Assembly (NCBI RefSeq): GCF_011455495.1
Contig: NZ_CP015029.1
Span: 648,740-712,739 of the forward strand
From: Frederiksenia canicola
Lineage (GTDB): Bacteria; Pseudomonadota; Gammaproteobacteria; Enterobacterales; Pasteurellaceae
Direction of reading: 5' to 3'
Length of the DNA: 64,000 nucleotides
Part shown: positions 9,576 to 18,201 of the stretch, piece after piece
Numbering within the stretch: position 1 is the first letter of the stretch
Layout: the number at the start of each line of letters is the position of its first letter
Notes under the pieces: generated by a model
Told to the model about the DNA's origin: nothing
The model's database searches: none
What the model saw: the letters and a program-made list of their open reading frames with translations, nothing else
Translations under genes and position numbers: made by a program

Positions 9576-10616
9576 TTAGAACAGTGTTTTTCCTGAGATA
9601 TCTTTTATCTCTGTTTTCCATTTTTCTTTGATTTTATGCACGACATCATCAGGAATTGGCACATAATCCAATTCAAGTGCTGCATTTTTTCCGTGAGCAA
9701 ATGCCCAGTCAAAGAAAGCAAAAACGCTTTTAGTCTGTTCCGGTTTATCTGCATTTTTATGGATTAAAATAAAACTGGCGGCAGTAATTGGCCAAGACTT
9801 TTCACCGCTTTCATGAGTGAGTATTACCCCCATACCAGCTGTTTCATCCCACTTTGCATTATTGGCAGCAGCCATAAATGTTTCACTTGAAGGTTGAACA
9901 AATTTTCCAGAGGCATTCTGAAGAGAAATCCAAGCTAGCCCATTTTGTTTTGCATAGGCATATTCGACATACCCAATTGAATGCTTTAATTGTTTTACAT
10001 AAGCCGCAACCCCTTCATTTCCTTTTCCACCTTGCCCGACAGGCCATTTGACGGATTTCCCTTCACCTACCTTTTCTTTCCATTCTGAAGAAACTTTTGA
10101 TAAGTAATTTGTCCATCCAAAGGTTGTGCCTGATCCATCAGAACGGCGGATCACAAGGATATTTTTGTCAGGGAGAGATAAATTAGGATTTAATTGAAGA
10201 ATGGCAGGATCATTCCACTGTTTAATATGTCCTAGATAAATATCTGCCAAGACTTTGCCCGATAGCTTGAGCTCACCTGATTTTATCTCGGGGATATTCA
10301 CAACAGGAACTGTTCCTCCAATAATTGCGGGGAATTGTAATAGTTGATTTTGATTGAGTGATTTCTCCGTCATCGGATCATCGGAAGCCCCAAAATCAAT
10401 CGTTTTAACGATAATTTGTTGCTGCCCTCCTCCTGAACCAATGGATTGATAATTCACACGATTACCGGTTTCTTGTTCGTACAGCCCAGCCCATTTAGCA
10501 TAGATTGGATAAGGAAATGAGGCTCCTGCACCTGTAATAGTTTCGGCTTTCGCAATAGAAAATAAGGCACAACTAAAGCCTAAAATAGCGAGAGGAAATT
10601 TGAATTTAACTAACAT
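9576..10616 (-). CDS. pstS: Phosphate ABC transporter substrate-binding protein PstS
   Basis: PstS is the periplasmic phosphate-binding protein. A Sec signal peptide (MLVKFKFPLAILGF, then SCALFSIAKA, cleaved before ETITGAGASFPYP) leads into the mature domain. The mature domain carries the phosphate-binding motifs GAGASFPYP, SIGSGGGQ, DFGASDDPM and RSDGSGTT. The length is 346 residues. The start at 10616 has GGAGAAAG in front; an upstream in-frame ATG would put extra charged residues before the signal peptide. It is the first gene of the pst operon and is preceded by a Pho box at 10674-10692. Confidence 0.96.
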   Translation of the reverse strand: MLVKFKFPLAILGFSCALFSIAKAETITGAGASFPYPIYAKWAGLYEQETGNRVNYQSIGSGGGQQQIIVKTIDFGASDDPMTEKSLNQNQLLQFPAIIGGTVPVVNIPEIKSGELKLSGKVLADIYLGHIKQWNDPAILQLNPNLSLPDKNILVIRRSDGSGTTFGWTNYLSKVSSEWKEKVGEGKSVKWPVGQGGKGNEGVAAYVKQLKHSIGYVEYAYAKQNGLAWISLQNASGKFVQPSSETFMAAANNAKWDETAGMGVILTHESGEKSWPITAASFILIHKNADKPEQTKSVFAFFDWAFAHGKNAALELDYVPIPDDVVHKIKEKWKTEIKDISGKTLF

Positions 10617-10673
10617 AGCTTTCTCCGTTTTATTGAGGGATAACATCTCACGTATGAAAGTGTAAAAAAGAAA

Positions 10674-10692
10674 TATGACAAAATGATGACAT
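10674..10692 (-). promoter_or_regulatory. Pho box upstream of pstS
   Basis: On the minus strand two TGTCAT repeats lie exactly 11 bases apart (10686-10691 and 10675-10680), separated by CATTT. This matches the PhoB box layout (TGTCA, 6 bases, TGTCA). It is about 60 bases before the pstS start, so PhoB from the same operon can activate it. Confidence 0.85.
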
Positions 10693-10806
10693 GAATGTAA
10701 AGACAGCGGTCTCTCGCTCTCGTTTAATGTTTATAAGGCAGTTTCTTTTTGTGATTGCCGCTTTATGCTAAAATTTTGCCATTTTTCATTCAATGAGACC
10801 CCACTG

Positions 10807-12654
10807 ATGACCACGCCAACGCCGTTAATTCACATTTTACCGCCACAACTTGCTAACCAAATTGCTGCTGGAGAAGTAGTGGAGCGTCCTGCCTCGGTGG
10901 TCAAAGAGTTGGTCGAGAACAGCTTGGATGCGGGGGCGACGCTGATTCAGGTTGATATTGAGAAAGGCGGTTCGCAGTTGATCCGCATTCGTGATAACGG
11001 CTGCGGGATCGGCAAACAGGATCTGGCGTTAGCACTCGCTCGCCACGCCACCAGCAAAATCGCCACACTGGAAGATCTGGAGTCGATTTTAAGCCTAGGC
11101 TTTCGCGGTGAGGCGTTGGCGAGTATCAGCTCGGTTTCGCGTTTAACGCTTACTTCCCGCCCCGAATATCAAACAGAGGCGTGGCAAGCCTATGCCCAAG
11201 GGCGAGAGATGGCGGTGGAAATTCAGCCTGCTTCGCACCCTATTGGTACGACGATTGAAGTCGCCAACCTGTTTTTCAACACGCCAGCCCGCCGTAAATT
11301 TTTACGCACCGACAAAACGGAATTTGCCCACATTGATGAAGTGCTTCGTCGCATTGCGTTGGCAAAGCCGAATGTCACCTTTATTTTGACCCACAACGAC
11401 AAAAAAATTCGCCATTACAAAGCGGTTGCAGATCAACATATTGAGCAGCAACAAAAACGGGTAGCGGCGATTTGTGGTGAAGATTTTATGCAAAGTGCCA
11501 CGCATATCGACTGGCAACACGGTGATTTGCACTTGTATGGTTGGGTCGGATCGCCTTATTTTGTGCGTCCGCAAAATGATCTCTGTTATAGCTACGTCAA
11601 TGGGCGGATGATGCGGGATAAAACCATCAATCATGCCATTCGCCAGGCCTACGGTGACAGCCTACCGAAAGAAACTTATCCTGCGTTTGTGCTATTTTTG
11701 GATCTAGACCCAAGTTATGTGGATGTGAATGTACATCCCGCCAAGCACGAAGTTCGCTTTCATCAAGGGCGACTGGTGCACGATTTCATCTATCAAGGGG
11801 TGCTGAATGCGGTGCAAGGTACGGAAAAATTACCCCTAGCCAATGAAGTGGGCGAGCCAGTGCCGACTTATGTCGCGGATACAAACGTTGGGGCGTCAGG
11901 TCGCAATATTTTTGCCAGTGAATATGGCAAGAAGCTATCAACACATGACTATGGTGGAGGACAGCGAGCGTGGCAGTCTGCTCGAGAAAGCGTGAGCAAC
12001 AGTGAGCAGAAATGGTATGGCGAGCTGCTGGGCGGAGGCAACAAGCGGTCAGATTCGGCAAATATTTTGCAAATCGACACGTCAACCAATGTGCAGCCCC
12101 CCCAAAAAAATCCACCACTTACAATGGCTGAACTTCAACCCTCAGGGCATTGCCAACCCCTTGCCATTGTTCACAATCAAGCGGTGCTATTGAAACAAGG
12201 GGACGATTTTTCCCTTGTCAGCTTGCAAAAACTGGCACAGCTACGATTGCAACGCCAACTGCAACAAGGCGAAAGCCAGAGTTTATTGATCCCGCTCTCT
12301 ATCAGCTTGGATCAAGAGCAAGCCGCACAGTTACAACAGTTAGAAAACGATCTGGTGGCGATCGGCTTTGCCTTTCAAACAAAGCAGTGGCAGGGGCAAA
12401 CCCGCTTGGCGATTTTGCAAGTGCCAAGCTGCTTGCGTGAAAAGAATTTGCAACAATTGCTGCTAAAATTGCTGGCGGAACAAGCGGGCAGTTGCGTAGA
12501 ATTTTTTGCAAAAAATTGTGTGGATCTGACCGCTTGTAGCCTTGCGGAAGCCGTGAATTTGTTGGCGGAAGCCGAGCAATCGACGCAAGGTAAACACCTT
12601 CTTGAACAGTGGAAAACGGTGGTCGATTTCACGGATTATCTTAAATTAATGTAA
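10807..12654 (+). CDS. mutL: DNA mismatch repair protein MutL
   Basis: MutL links MutS mismatch recognition to MutH nicking and UvrD unwinding. The GHKL ATPase motifs are present: [28 protein letters not shown] (given by position, about residues 16-43), DNGCGI, RHATSKI and [13 protein letters not shown]. The variable linker (about residues 340-430) is followed by the C-terminal dimerisation domain. The protein has 615 residues. The start at 10807 was chosen because the conserved N-terminus ([18 protein letters not shown]) follows immediately; a frame beginning 42 bases earlier has no support. Two uptake sequences lie inside the coding region, near 12042 and 12525, one in the linker and one in the C-terminal domain. 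Confidence 0.96.
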   Translation: MTTPTPLIHILPPQLANQIAAGEVVERPASVVKELVENSLDAGATLIQVDIEKGGSQLIRIRDNGCGIGKQDLALALARHATSKIATLEDLESILSLGFRGEALASISSVSRLTLTSRPEYQTEAWQAYAQGREMAVEIQPASHPIGTTIEVANLFFNTPARRKFLRTDKTEFAHIDEVLRRIALAKPNVTFILTHNDKKIRHYKAVADQHIEQQQKRVAAICGEDFMQSATHIDWQHGDLHLYGWVGSPYFVRPQNDLCYSYVNGRMMRDKTINHAIRQAYGDSLPKETYPAFVLFLDLDPSYVDVNVHPAKHEVRFHQGRLVHDFIYQGVLNAVQGTEKLPLANEVGEPVPTYVADTNVGASGRNIFASEYGKKLSTHDYGGGQRAWQSARESVSNSEQKWYGELLGGGNKRSDSANILQIDTSTNVQPPQKNPPLTMAELQPSGHCQPLAIVHNQAVLLKQGDDFSLVSLQKLAQLRLQRQLQQGESQSLLIPLSISLDQEQAAQLQQLENDLVAIGFAFQTKQWQGQTRLAILQVPSCLREKNLQQLLLKLLAEQAGSCVEFFAKNCVDLTACSLAEAVNLLAEAEQSTQGKHLLEQWKTVVDFTDYLKLM

Positions 12655-12773
12655 ATTTAACTCAATTTGGCAGAAAAATGTGGGGTACTGCACATTTTTG
12701 AAAATTGCTTGCTGACAACGGATTAAAAATCACTAGACTTGCATATAGTTTTGAATTTTAAGAGATAAATCTA

Positions 12774-13598
12774 ATGCAAGAGCCATATCATTTCCCCGAT
12801 TTGGCGTCCATCCGCATTTTGCAAATAACCGACCCGCATTTATTTACAAATGAAGATGGACAGCTGCTCGGCGTGCCGACAATCCGTAGTTTTGAGGCGG
12901 TGCTAAACGCCATTTTGCGGGAGCCTTTCCAATATGATTTTATTTTAGCCACAGGCGATTTAGTCCAAGATCATAATCGAGAGGCGTATCATCGTTTTGC
13001 CAATATGGTGAAACCCTTAGCTAAGCCCATTTTCTGGGTGGAAGGCAATCATGATCTGCAGCCGCAGATGAGCAATGCGTTGTCGATGTACGCTCAAATT
13101 CAGCCGCATAAACAAGTCCTTGCAGGTCAAAAATGGCAGGTGATTTTGCTTGATAGCCATTTGCCCGAGCAGCCAAAGGGCGAATTGAGCCAAGCACAGC
13201 TCAATTTTTTAGCGGAAAAATTGGCGATGTATCCTGATCGCTATGCCTTGATTGCGTTGCATCACAATATTCTGCCGACCAATTCCGCTTGGCTGGATCA
13301 ACATAGTCTTGCTAATGCCGATCAACTGGCGGACGTGTTAAGCGATTTTCCAATGGTGAAAGGGATTTTACATGGGCATATCCACCAAGAAGTGGATCAA
13401 ATGTGGCACGGCTATCGTGTGCTTGCTACGCCATCGACCTGTATTCAATTTAAACCGAATTGCGATGAGTTTACTCTAGATCCAATTCCACAAGGTTGGC
13501 GAGAACTGATTTTACACCCTGATGGCTCAATTGAAACCCAAGTTAAGCGGTTAGATTGCAACGATTTTTTACCAAACTTCAAAGCGTGGGGTTATTAA
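12774..13598 (+). CDS. cpdA: 3',5'-cyclic-AMP phosphodiesterase CpdA
   Basis: CpdA hydrolyses cAMP to AMP and so tempers CRP activity, which in this family includes induction of competence. The 274-residue protein has the calcineurin-like metallophosphoesterase motifs in order: QITDPHLF (residues 17-24), TGDLVQDHN, EGNHDLQP, ALHHN and LHGHIHQE. These supply the metal-binding Asp, His and Asn residues. The start is preceded by AAGAGAT. A bidirectional terminator follows at 13608-13634. It lies 119 bases after mutL and probably has its own promoter. Confidence 0.93.
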   Translation: MQEPYHFPDLASIRILQITDPHLFTNEDGQLLGVPTIRSFEAVLNAILREPFQYDFILATGDLVQDHNREAYHRFANMVKPLAKPIFWVEGNHDLQPQMSNALSMYAQIQPHKQVLAGQKWQVILLDSHLPEQPKGELSQAQLNFLAEKLAMYPDRYALIALHHNILPTNSAWLDQHSLANADQLADVLSDFPMVKGILHGHIHQEVDQMWHGYRVLATPSTCIQFKPNCDEFTLDPIPQGWRELILHPDGSIETQVKRLDCNDFLPNFKAWGY

Positions 13599-13607
13599 AG
13601 GATAAAC

Positions 13608-13634
13608 AAAAGGCGGAATTACATTCCGCCTTTT
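13608..13634 (+). terminator. Bidirectional terminator between cpdA and the methyltransferase gene
   Basis: A 12-bp stem (AAAAGGCGGAAT with ATTCCGCCTTTT) closes a short loop between two converging genes. It has A and T runs on both sides and can serve both strands. Confidence 0.88.
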
Positions 13635-13651
13635 GCGTCAATTTAAATACC

Positions 13652-15250
13652 TTAATCATACTGATTAAAATACCCGTAATTCTGCAAAGTATCGAGACAT
13701 CGGATAACTAAGGATTTTATGTCTTTGTCTTTGATATCTTTACTTTCTCTTTCTTGATGGTTTTCCGAAATGATAATGGCTCCGTCTTCGATGTCTTGAC
13801 GCAGCTGTTTGACCAAGTGCGTTACGGTTCTGCTGCCATCAAGGAGGGGGAACAAATAATTCATTAAAAAATCAGCATCTACACGTTGATAATAGCGATT
13901 TGATAAGCTGGTAATGCCATGATTATGGTGAACAATATGCATAAGCGTTGCATATTTTTCTGCTAATTTAGGCTTCTTGCCGTAAGTTTGGTTAGGCTCT
14001 GGTGCAAAGCAGATGTAGCTTCCAGCTAAATGAATTAAATTCCATAAGGTATGTATCAAATCGGCTTCGTTGTAGCACTCCAAATTCGCTAAATAGTCAA
14101 AAATATCCTGAATTTTGCAAGGTACATTTTGTTCTTGCAGATAATGAAATAAGGCATCGTTTTGAGGTGTAGAACTGATGTGATTTTGGTAGTGCAGTTC
14201 CCAACGTGCAGGTAGTTGTTCATCGGCGTGTTTAAATTGTGCGGCTGCGAACAGATAAAGATCATAAAAATGGTAACAGAGATTGTATTGCTCAATATGG
14301 TTTGTGATGCCACTGTCCATTTTGTTTTGACGATGCGTGATAACGCTGCCACGAAATTCTCGGGCCGTGATGAAGTCAAAATACTGCTCAATATCTTCTA
14401 GGTTGAATTGGAAATATTGGCAGATTTTCTCGGCTTGCTCGTTACTGCCAAAGTGGTTGGCATAAAAGAAAGCGGGTTTTGATGCATCCGTCAGATAAGC
14501 CAACTCGTATTGCCCAAGTTTATGGACAAATTCTTTAAAGTAGAATGGCTGGTTATATTCTTCGAAATATTCATGGGCAATATAAGTTTGACTTTCTGCT
14601 TTGCGTCCCTGAGTGAATTTCTCAAGAGTTTTTGCCAAGATGGACTGCTGGTTACCTAAGGTTTGTCTGGTTAATTCAAGAATATCAAACCCTTGCTTCA
14701 CGCGTTCGGTAGACGGCTGGCTGCTGTCACTGCCAAAGAGCATTAAGTCTTTGCCGATGTCTTTGAATTTCCAACCTGGGTAAGTATTGTAGCTGATGTA
14801 AGCAATGCCGTTTTCAACGAGATAATTTTTGATTACCGATAAAATCGCAGATTGCACAAATTCGGGCACCCAGCTGAACACTCCGTGGCAGATAATATAG
14901 TCGAATTTGAGATTAAAGCTTACTTGGCTGATATCGGCAACTACCAATTCCACATTCTTGATGCCCATCTCTTCAAACATTTGCTGGCCAACATTGATTT
15001 GATGTTCTGATAAATCAATACCGATAATTTGGCTGTTTGGATAACGAATAGCAAAAGGCAGCAAATTACCGCCAAAAGATCAGCCAATTTCCAAAATTTT
15101 TGCTGTTTCAATTGGTGGTGGGTTGAGACCTTTGATTTTCGCTAAAGCATGCAAACGGGTAGGTTGGCAAGCCGGAAAGACAAAAGAAGTGTAAGGTGTA
15201 TCGTTGTGGTCTTGAGCTAAACGGGAATGCGTTTGGGTGTTGTGAGTCAT
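13652..15250 (-). CDS. Class I SAM-dependent methyltransferase with regulatory domain, interrupted by an in-frame TGA at codon 57
   Basis: Read from the ATG at 15250 the frame is open for 56 codons, meets TGA at 15080-15082, and continues open for another 475 codons to the stop at 13652. The TGA falls inside SAM-binding motif I. The protein reads ILEIG, then TGA, then SFGGNLLPFA, where relatives of this family have ILEIGCSFGGNLLP, so TGA replaces a Cys codon (TGC or TGT). The downstream part keeps motif I-post (IIGIDLSEHQI), motif II (FDYIICHGVFSWV) and a long C-terminal region resembling the methyltransferase regulatory domain. No other frameshift or stop is visible. Either this is a recently broken gene, a sequencing error (one base), or a selenocysteine codon. 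Without read-through, translation could restart only after motif I and give an inactive protein. The substrate is unknown. Confidence 0.75.
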
Positions 15251-15314
15251 TTTGAGACGGTAAGTGGTATGAAGTTGGAATGCGATTTTAGCATAAATTA
15301 GTAGAATGAGATAA

Positions 15315-15341
15315 AAATGGCTTTCTCTATGAAAGCCATTT
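15315..15341 (-). terminator. Rho-independent terminator after the nitroreductase gene
   Basis: AAATGGCTTTC and GAAAGCCATTT form an 11-bp stem with a 5-base loop, followed on the minus strand by a T-rich stretch. It lies between the nitroreductase stop (15370) and the methyltransferase start (15250), so the two genes are separate transcripts. Confidence 0.85.
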
Positions 15342-15369
15342 CAAACCTAATTATTATCAGTAATGGCGT

Positions 15370-16032
15370 TTATTCGACCCATTTCACAATCTGTTCAATG
15401 GTTTTGCGAGCTTTGGGTTTGATTTCTTTGGCACGATAACCAAAGGTTGCCATCACGGAAACGCCCCATTCATTTGGATCAAATAAGCCTTCATCAGCGA
15501 GTAATTGATTGACAGCACGATAATCGAACCCTTCAATTGGGCAGCTATCCACACCGATTGCAGCCGCACCTGTGAGCATGTTGCTAAGCGCGATATACGT
15601 TTGCTTACATGCCCAGTCAAAAAGGGTGCGTTCGTTATCGCCTACGTTGGCTTCTTCATATTGGAATTTACGGTATTTTTCGACAACCATTGGCATCTGT
15701 TCTTCCGTTACACCTCGGCGGATCATTGACTCGCGTAAAAATTCAGAATCATAACGGGCATTTTTCTTGGCCAAAATTACCACTAGATGGCTGCAATCAT
15801 CGACTTGTGTTGTCATTCCCCAGCAAATTGGTTTGAGTTTTTGGCGAAGTTCAGCATTTTGAATGATTAAAAATTGCCACGGTTCTGAGCCGACAGAGCT
15901 TGGCGACAAACGTGCAAATTCTAAAATTGCGGCAAAATCATCGGCAGGAATTTTGCGAGCAGGATCGTAATTGCGAGTAGAGGCACGGCGGTGGAAGATT
16001 TCAATCATATTTTCACGAGTAATTAAGTGCAT
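15370..16032 (-). CDS. NAD(P)H-dependent nitroreductase family protein
   Basis: This FMN-dependent oxidoreductase of the NfsB/nitroreductase fold has 220 residues. FMN-contacting signatures are the N-terminal RRASTRNYDP (residues 12-21), ARLSPSSVGSEPWQFLI, and the C-terminal FGYRAKE. The natural substrate is not predictable; relatives reduce nitroaromatics, quinones or flavins. The start at 16032 is preceded by AAGGAAAT, which favours it over an ATG seven codons upstream. It is a single-gene transcript ending at the terminator at 15315-15341 and is divergent from glnA, sharing the 16033-16242 promoter region. Confidence 0.85.
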   Translation of the reverse strand: MHLITRENMIEIFHRRASTRNYDPARKIPADDFAAILEFARLSPSSVGSEPWQFLIIQNAELRQKLKPICWGMTTQVDDCSHLVVILAKKNARYDSEFLRESMIRRGVTEEQMPMVVEKYRKFQYEEANVGDNERTLFDWACKQTYIALSNMLTGAAAIGVDSCPIEGFDYRAVNQLLADEGLFDPNEWGVSVMATFGYRAKEIKPKARKTIEQIVKWVE

Positions 16033-16189
16033 AGTGATTTCCTTTTGGTTCAAAATAAGACAATAAATGGTACAACGGAATAGGGTTAGGTAACAAGCGG
16101 TGAGATCTGAGAAAAATTTTGCAAATTTTTACGCTCTGACCGTTTCAAAAAAAGGTGAAATGGAGTATCTTTCTTCCTTTCACAAACCT

Positions 16190-16205
16190 ACGCAAACGGT
16201 TGCGA
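16190..16205 (+). promoter_or_regulatory. PurR-type operator upstream of glnA
   Basis: ACGCAAACGGTTGCGA is a near-perfect palindrome that matches the PurR operator consensus ACGCAAACGTTTGCGT at all but two positions. It lies 38 bases before the glnA start. A similar box precedes purL at 44026. PurR binding is inferred from the motif only. Confidence 0.7.
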
Positions 16206-16242
16206 AAAAGACACTTCACTTTTATTCCAAGGATCCCCAACT

Positions 16243-17664
16243 ATGTCGAATGCGATTGCCAGTGTGGCAAAATTGATTAGAGAAAATGATATTAAATTTG
16301 TATTGCTCAAATTCACCGATATTAAAGGTAAAGAGCATGGTGTTTCCCTACCTGTTTCGTTGGTTGCCGATGATTTAGAAGATCTTTTTGAAGACGGCAA
16401 AATGTTTGATGGTTCATCGGTTGAAGGTTGGAAAACAATTAATAAAGCCGATATGCTGTTAATGCCAATCCCTGAAACTGCTGTTGTTGACCCTTTTGCC
16501 CGCATTCCTACCTTGACTATCCGCTGCAGCATTTATGATCCCAACACGATGCAAAGTTATGACCGTGACCCTCGTTCGATAGCAATTCGAGCCGAGAATT
16601 ATTTGAAGTCAACGGGCATCGCAGACAGCGTGCTATTCGGGCCAGAACCAGAATTCTTCTTATTTGATGACGTGCGTTTTGGTATAGGAATGAATGGCAA
16701 TTCTTACGAAGTTGATGATATTGAAGCCGCATGGAATACCAATACGCCTTACGATGGCGGCAATAACGCGTATCGTCCACTGAAAAAAGGTGGTTACTGT
16801 GCCGTTGCCCCAAATGATACCGCTCATGATATTCGCTCGGAAATGTGCTTGATTATGGAAGAACTTGGCTTGGTCGTTGAAGCCCACCATCACGAAGTGG
16901 CAACTGCAGGGCAAAATGAAATTGCTTGCCGTTTTAATACACTGACACTGAAAGCGGATGAAACCCAAATTTACAAATATGTGGTGCAAAACGTCGCTGT
17001 TGAGCATGGTAAAACGGCTTGCTTTATGCCAAAACCAATTACTGGCGATAATGGTTCTGGTATGCACTGCAATATGTCGCTTTCCAAAGATGGCAAAAAC
17101 GTATTTATGGGCGATAAATATGCAGGCTTATCTGAAACGGCGTTGTACTACATTGGCGGCATTATCAAACATGCTAAAGCACTAAATGCGTTCACTAACC
17201 CAAGTACTAACTCTTACAAACGCTTAGTACCAGGCTTTGAAGCACCGGTGTTGTTGGCGTATTCGGCGAGCAACCGTTCGGCATCGATCCGCATTCCTGC
17301 GGTCACTAGCCCGAAAGCAACACGTGTGGAAGCGCGTTTCCCAGATCCATTAGCAAATCCATACTTGGCCTTCTCTGCCTTGTTAATGGCAGGTTTAGAC
17401 GGTGTCATCAACAAAATCCACCCAGGCGATGCGATGGATAAGAACCTTTATGATCTTCCACCTGAAGAATTGAAAGAAATTCCCGCTGTGGCAAGTTCAT
17501 TGGAAGAAGCCTTAAATAACCTTGAGCAAGATTATGAGTTCTTAACCAAAGGTAGTGTGTTCAGTAAAGAATTTATTGAGGCTTACATTGGGATTCGCCG
17601 TAAAGAAGTGGAACGGTTAAATATGACGCCACATCCAGTCGAATTTGAAATGTATTATGCTTAA
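16243..17664 (+). CDS. glnA: Glutamine synthetase, type I
   Basis: GlnA makes glutamine from glutamate, ammonia and ATP in the cytosol, as a dodecamer. The 473-residue protein has the usual GSI blocks: the beta-grasp motif [19 protein letters not shown] with metal ligands, the ATP-binding segment [14 protein letters not shown], and [19 protein letters not shown] near the active site. The adenylylation motif NLYDLPPEE (Tyr about residue 402) marks the GSI-beta class controlled by GlnE. AAGGAT precedes the start. The divergent promoter region contains a PurR-like palindrome and an uptake sequence. A bidirectional terminator follows. Confidence 0.97.
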   Translation: MSNAIASVAKLIRENDIKFVLLKFTDIKGKEHGVSLPVSLVADDLEDLFEDGKMFDGSSVEGWKTINKADMLLMPIPETAVVDPFARIPTLTIRCSIYDPNTMQSYDRDPRSIAIRAENYLKSTGIADSVLFGPEPEFFLFDDVRFGIGMNGNSYEVDDIEAAWNTNTPYDGGNNAYRPLKKGGYCAVAPNDTAHDIRSEMCLIMEELGLVVEAHHHEVATAGQNEIACRFNTLTLKADETQIYKYVVQNVAVEHGKTACFMPKPITGDNGSGMHCNMSLSKDGKNVFMGDKYAGLSETALYYIGGIIKHAKALNAFTNPSTNSYKRLVPGFEAPVLLAYSASNRSASIRIPAVTSPKATRVEARFPDPLANPYLAFSALLMAGLDGVINKIHPGDAMDKNLYDLPPEELKEIPAVASSLEEALNNLEQDYEFLTKGSVFSKEFIEAYIGIRRKEVERLNMTPHPVEFEMYYA

Positions 17665-17730
17665 TCCTTTTTGGATATTCAAATTGCAAACCCAGCAATT
17701 CATGATTACCACGAACATCATTAATCCATA

Positions 17731-17760
17731 AAAAAACGTTGCCATTAGGCAACGTTTTTT
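17731..17760 (+). terminator. Bidirectional terminator between glnA and menI
   Basis: A 13-bp stem (AAAAAACGTTGCC with GGCAACGTTTTTT) has an ATTA loop and symmetrical A and T tails. It separates converging genes. Confidence 0.9.
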
Positions 17761-17773
17761 CTTCTCATTTTTT

Positions 17774-18193
17774 CTATCTTTTTTCCAACAACCGAACCGA
17801 CAAACGAGCGACAGCACACAAGCGGTCAGTTTCATCAAAAATTTCGACATTCCACACTTGGCTATCTCTGCCCAAATGCAGTGGCGTCGCTTTGCCTGTT
17901 GCTTTACCTTGTTTCACTGCTTTTAAATGGCTGATGTTCAGCTCTGTTCCCACGGGAATTTGATTGTCTTCGGCAGACAACAACGCCGCCGCTGAACCGA
18001 GTGTTTCGGCAAGGGTGGCACTAATTCCACCGTGCAACAAGCCAAATGGCTGAGTCGTACGATGATCGACTGGCACGGTAGCCACTAAAAAATCATCGCC
18101 TTGGTCAGTAAATTCAATACCTAAATGCGATACTGCCGAGTTTTGACATAGTTGGTTTAATTGAGAGAGAGAGAGCGATTTTTTCCAGATCAT
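17774..18193 (-). CDS. menI: 1,4-dihydroxy-2-naphthoyl-CoA hydrolase (MenI/YdiI)
   Basis: This hotdog-fold thioesterase releases 1,4-dihydroxy-2-naphthoate from its CoA ester in menaquinone synthesis, the step after MenB. The 139-residue protein aligns along its length with E. coli YdiI: MIWKK start, PVDHRTTQPFGLLHGG (residues 46-61), LAETLGS with the catalytic acidic residue, PLHLGRDSQVWNVEIFDE near the end. The start at 18193 has AGGAAAT in front; the longer frame would run into ydiJ. It follows ydiJ by 8 bases on the same strand, the same pairing as ydiJ-ydiI in E. coli. Confidence 0.9.
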   Translation of the reverse strand: MIWKKSLSLSQLNQLCQNSAVSHLGIEFTDQGDDFLVATVPVDHRTTQPFGLLHGGISATLAETLGSAAALLSAEDNQIPVGTELNISHLKAVKQGKATGKATPLHLGRDSQVWNVEIFDETDRLCAVARLSVRLLEKR

Positions 18194-18201
18194 AATATTT
18201 C

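Noticed and set aside
13652..15064. Methyltransferase starting at the TTG of 15064 as the true complete protein
   Set aside because: That would remove SAM motif I; the 56 codons upstream of the TGA match the family N-terminus, so the gene extends to 15250.
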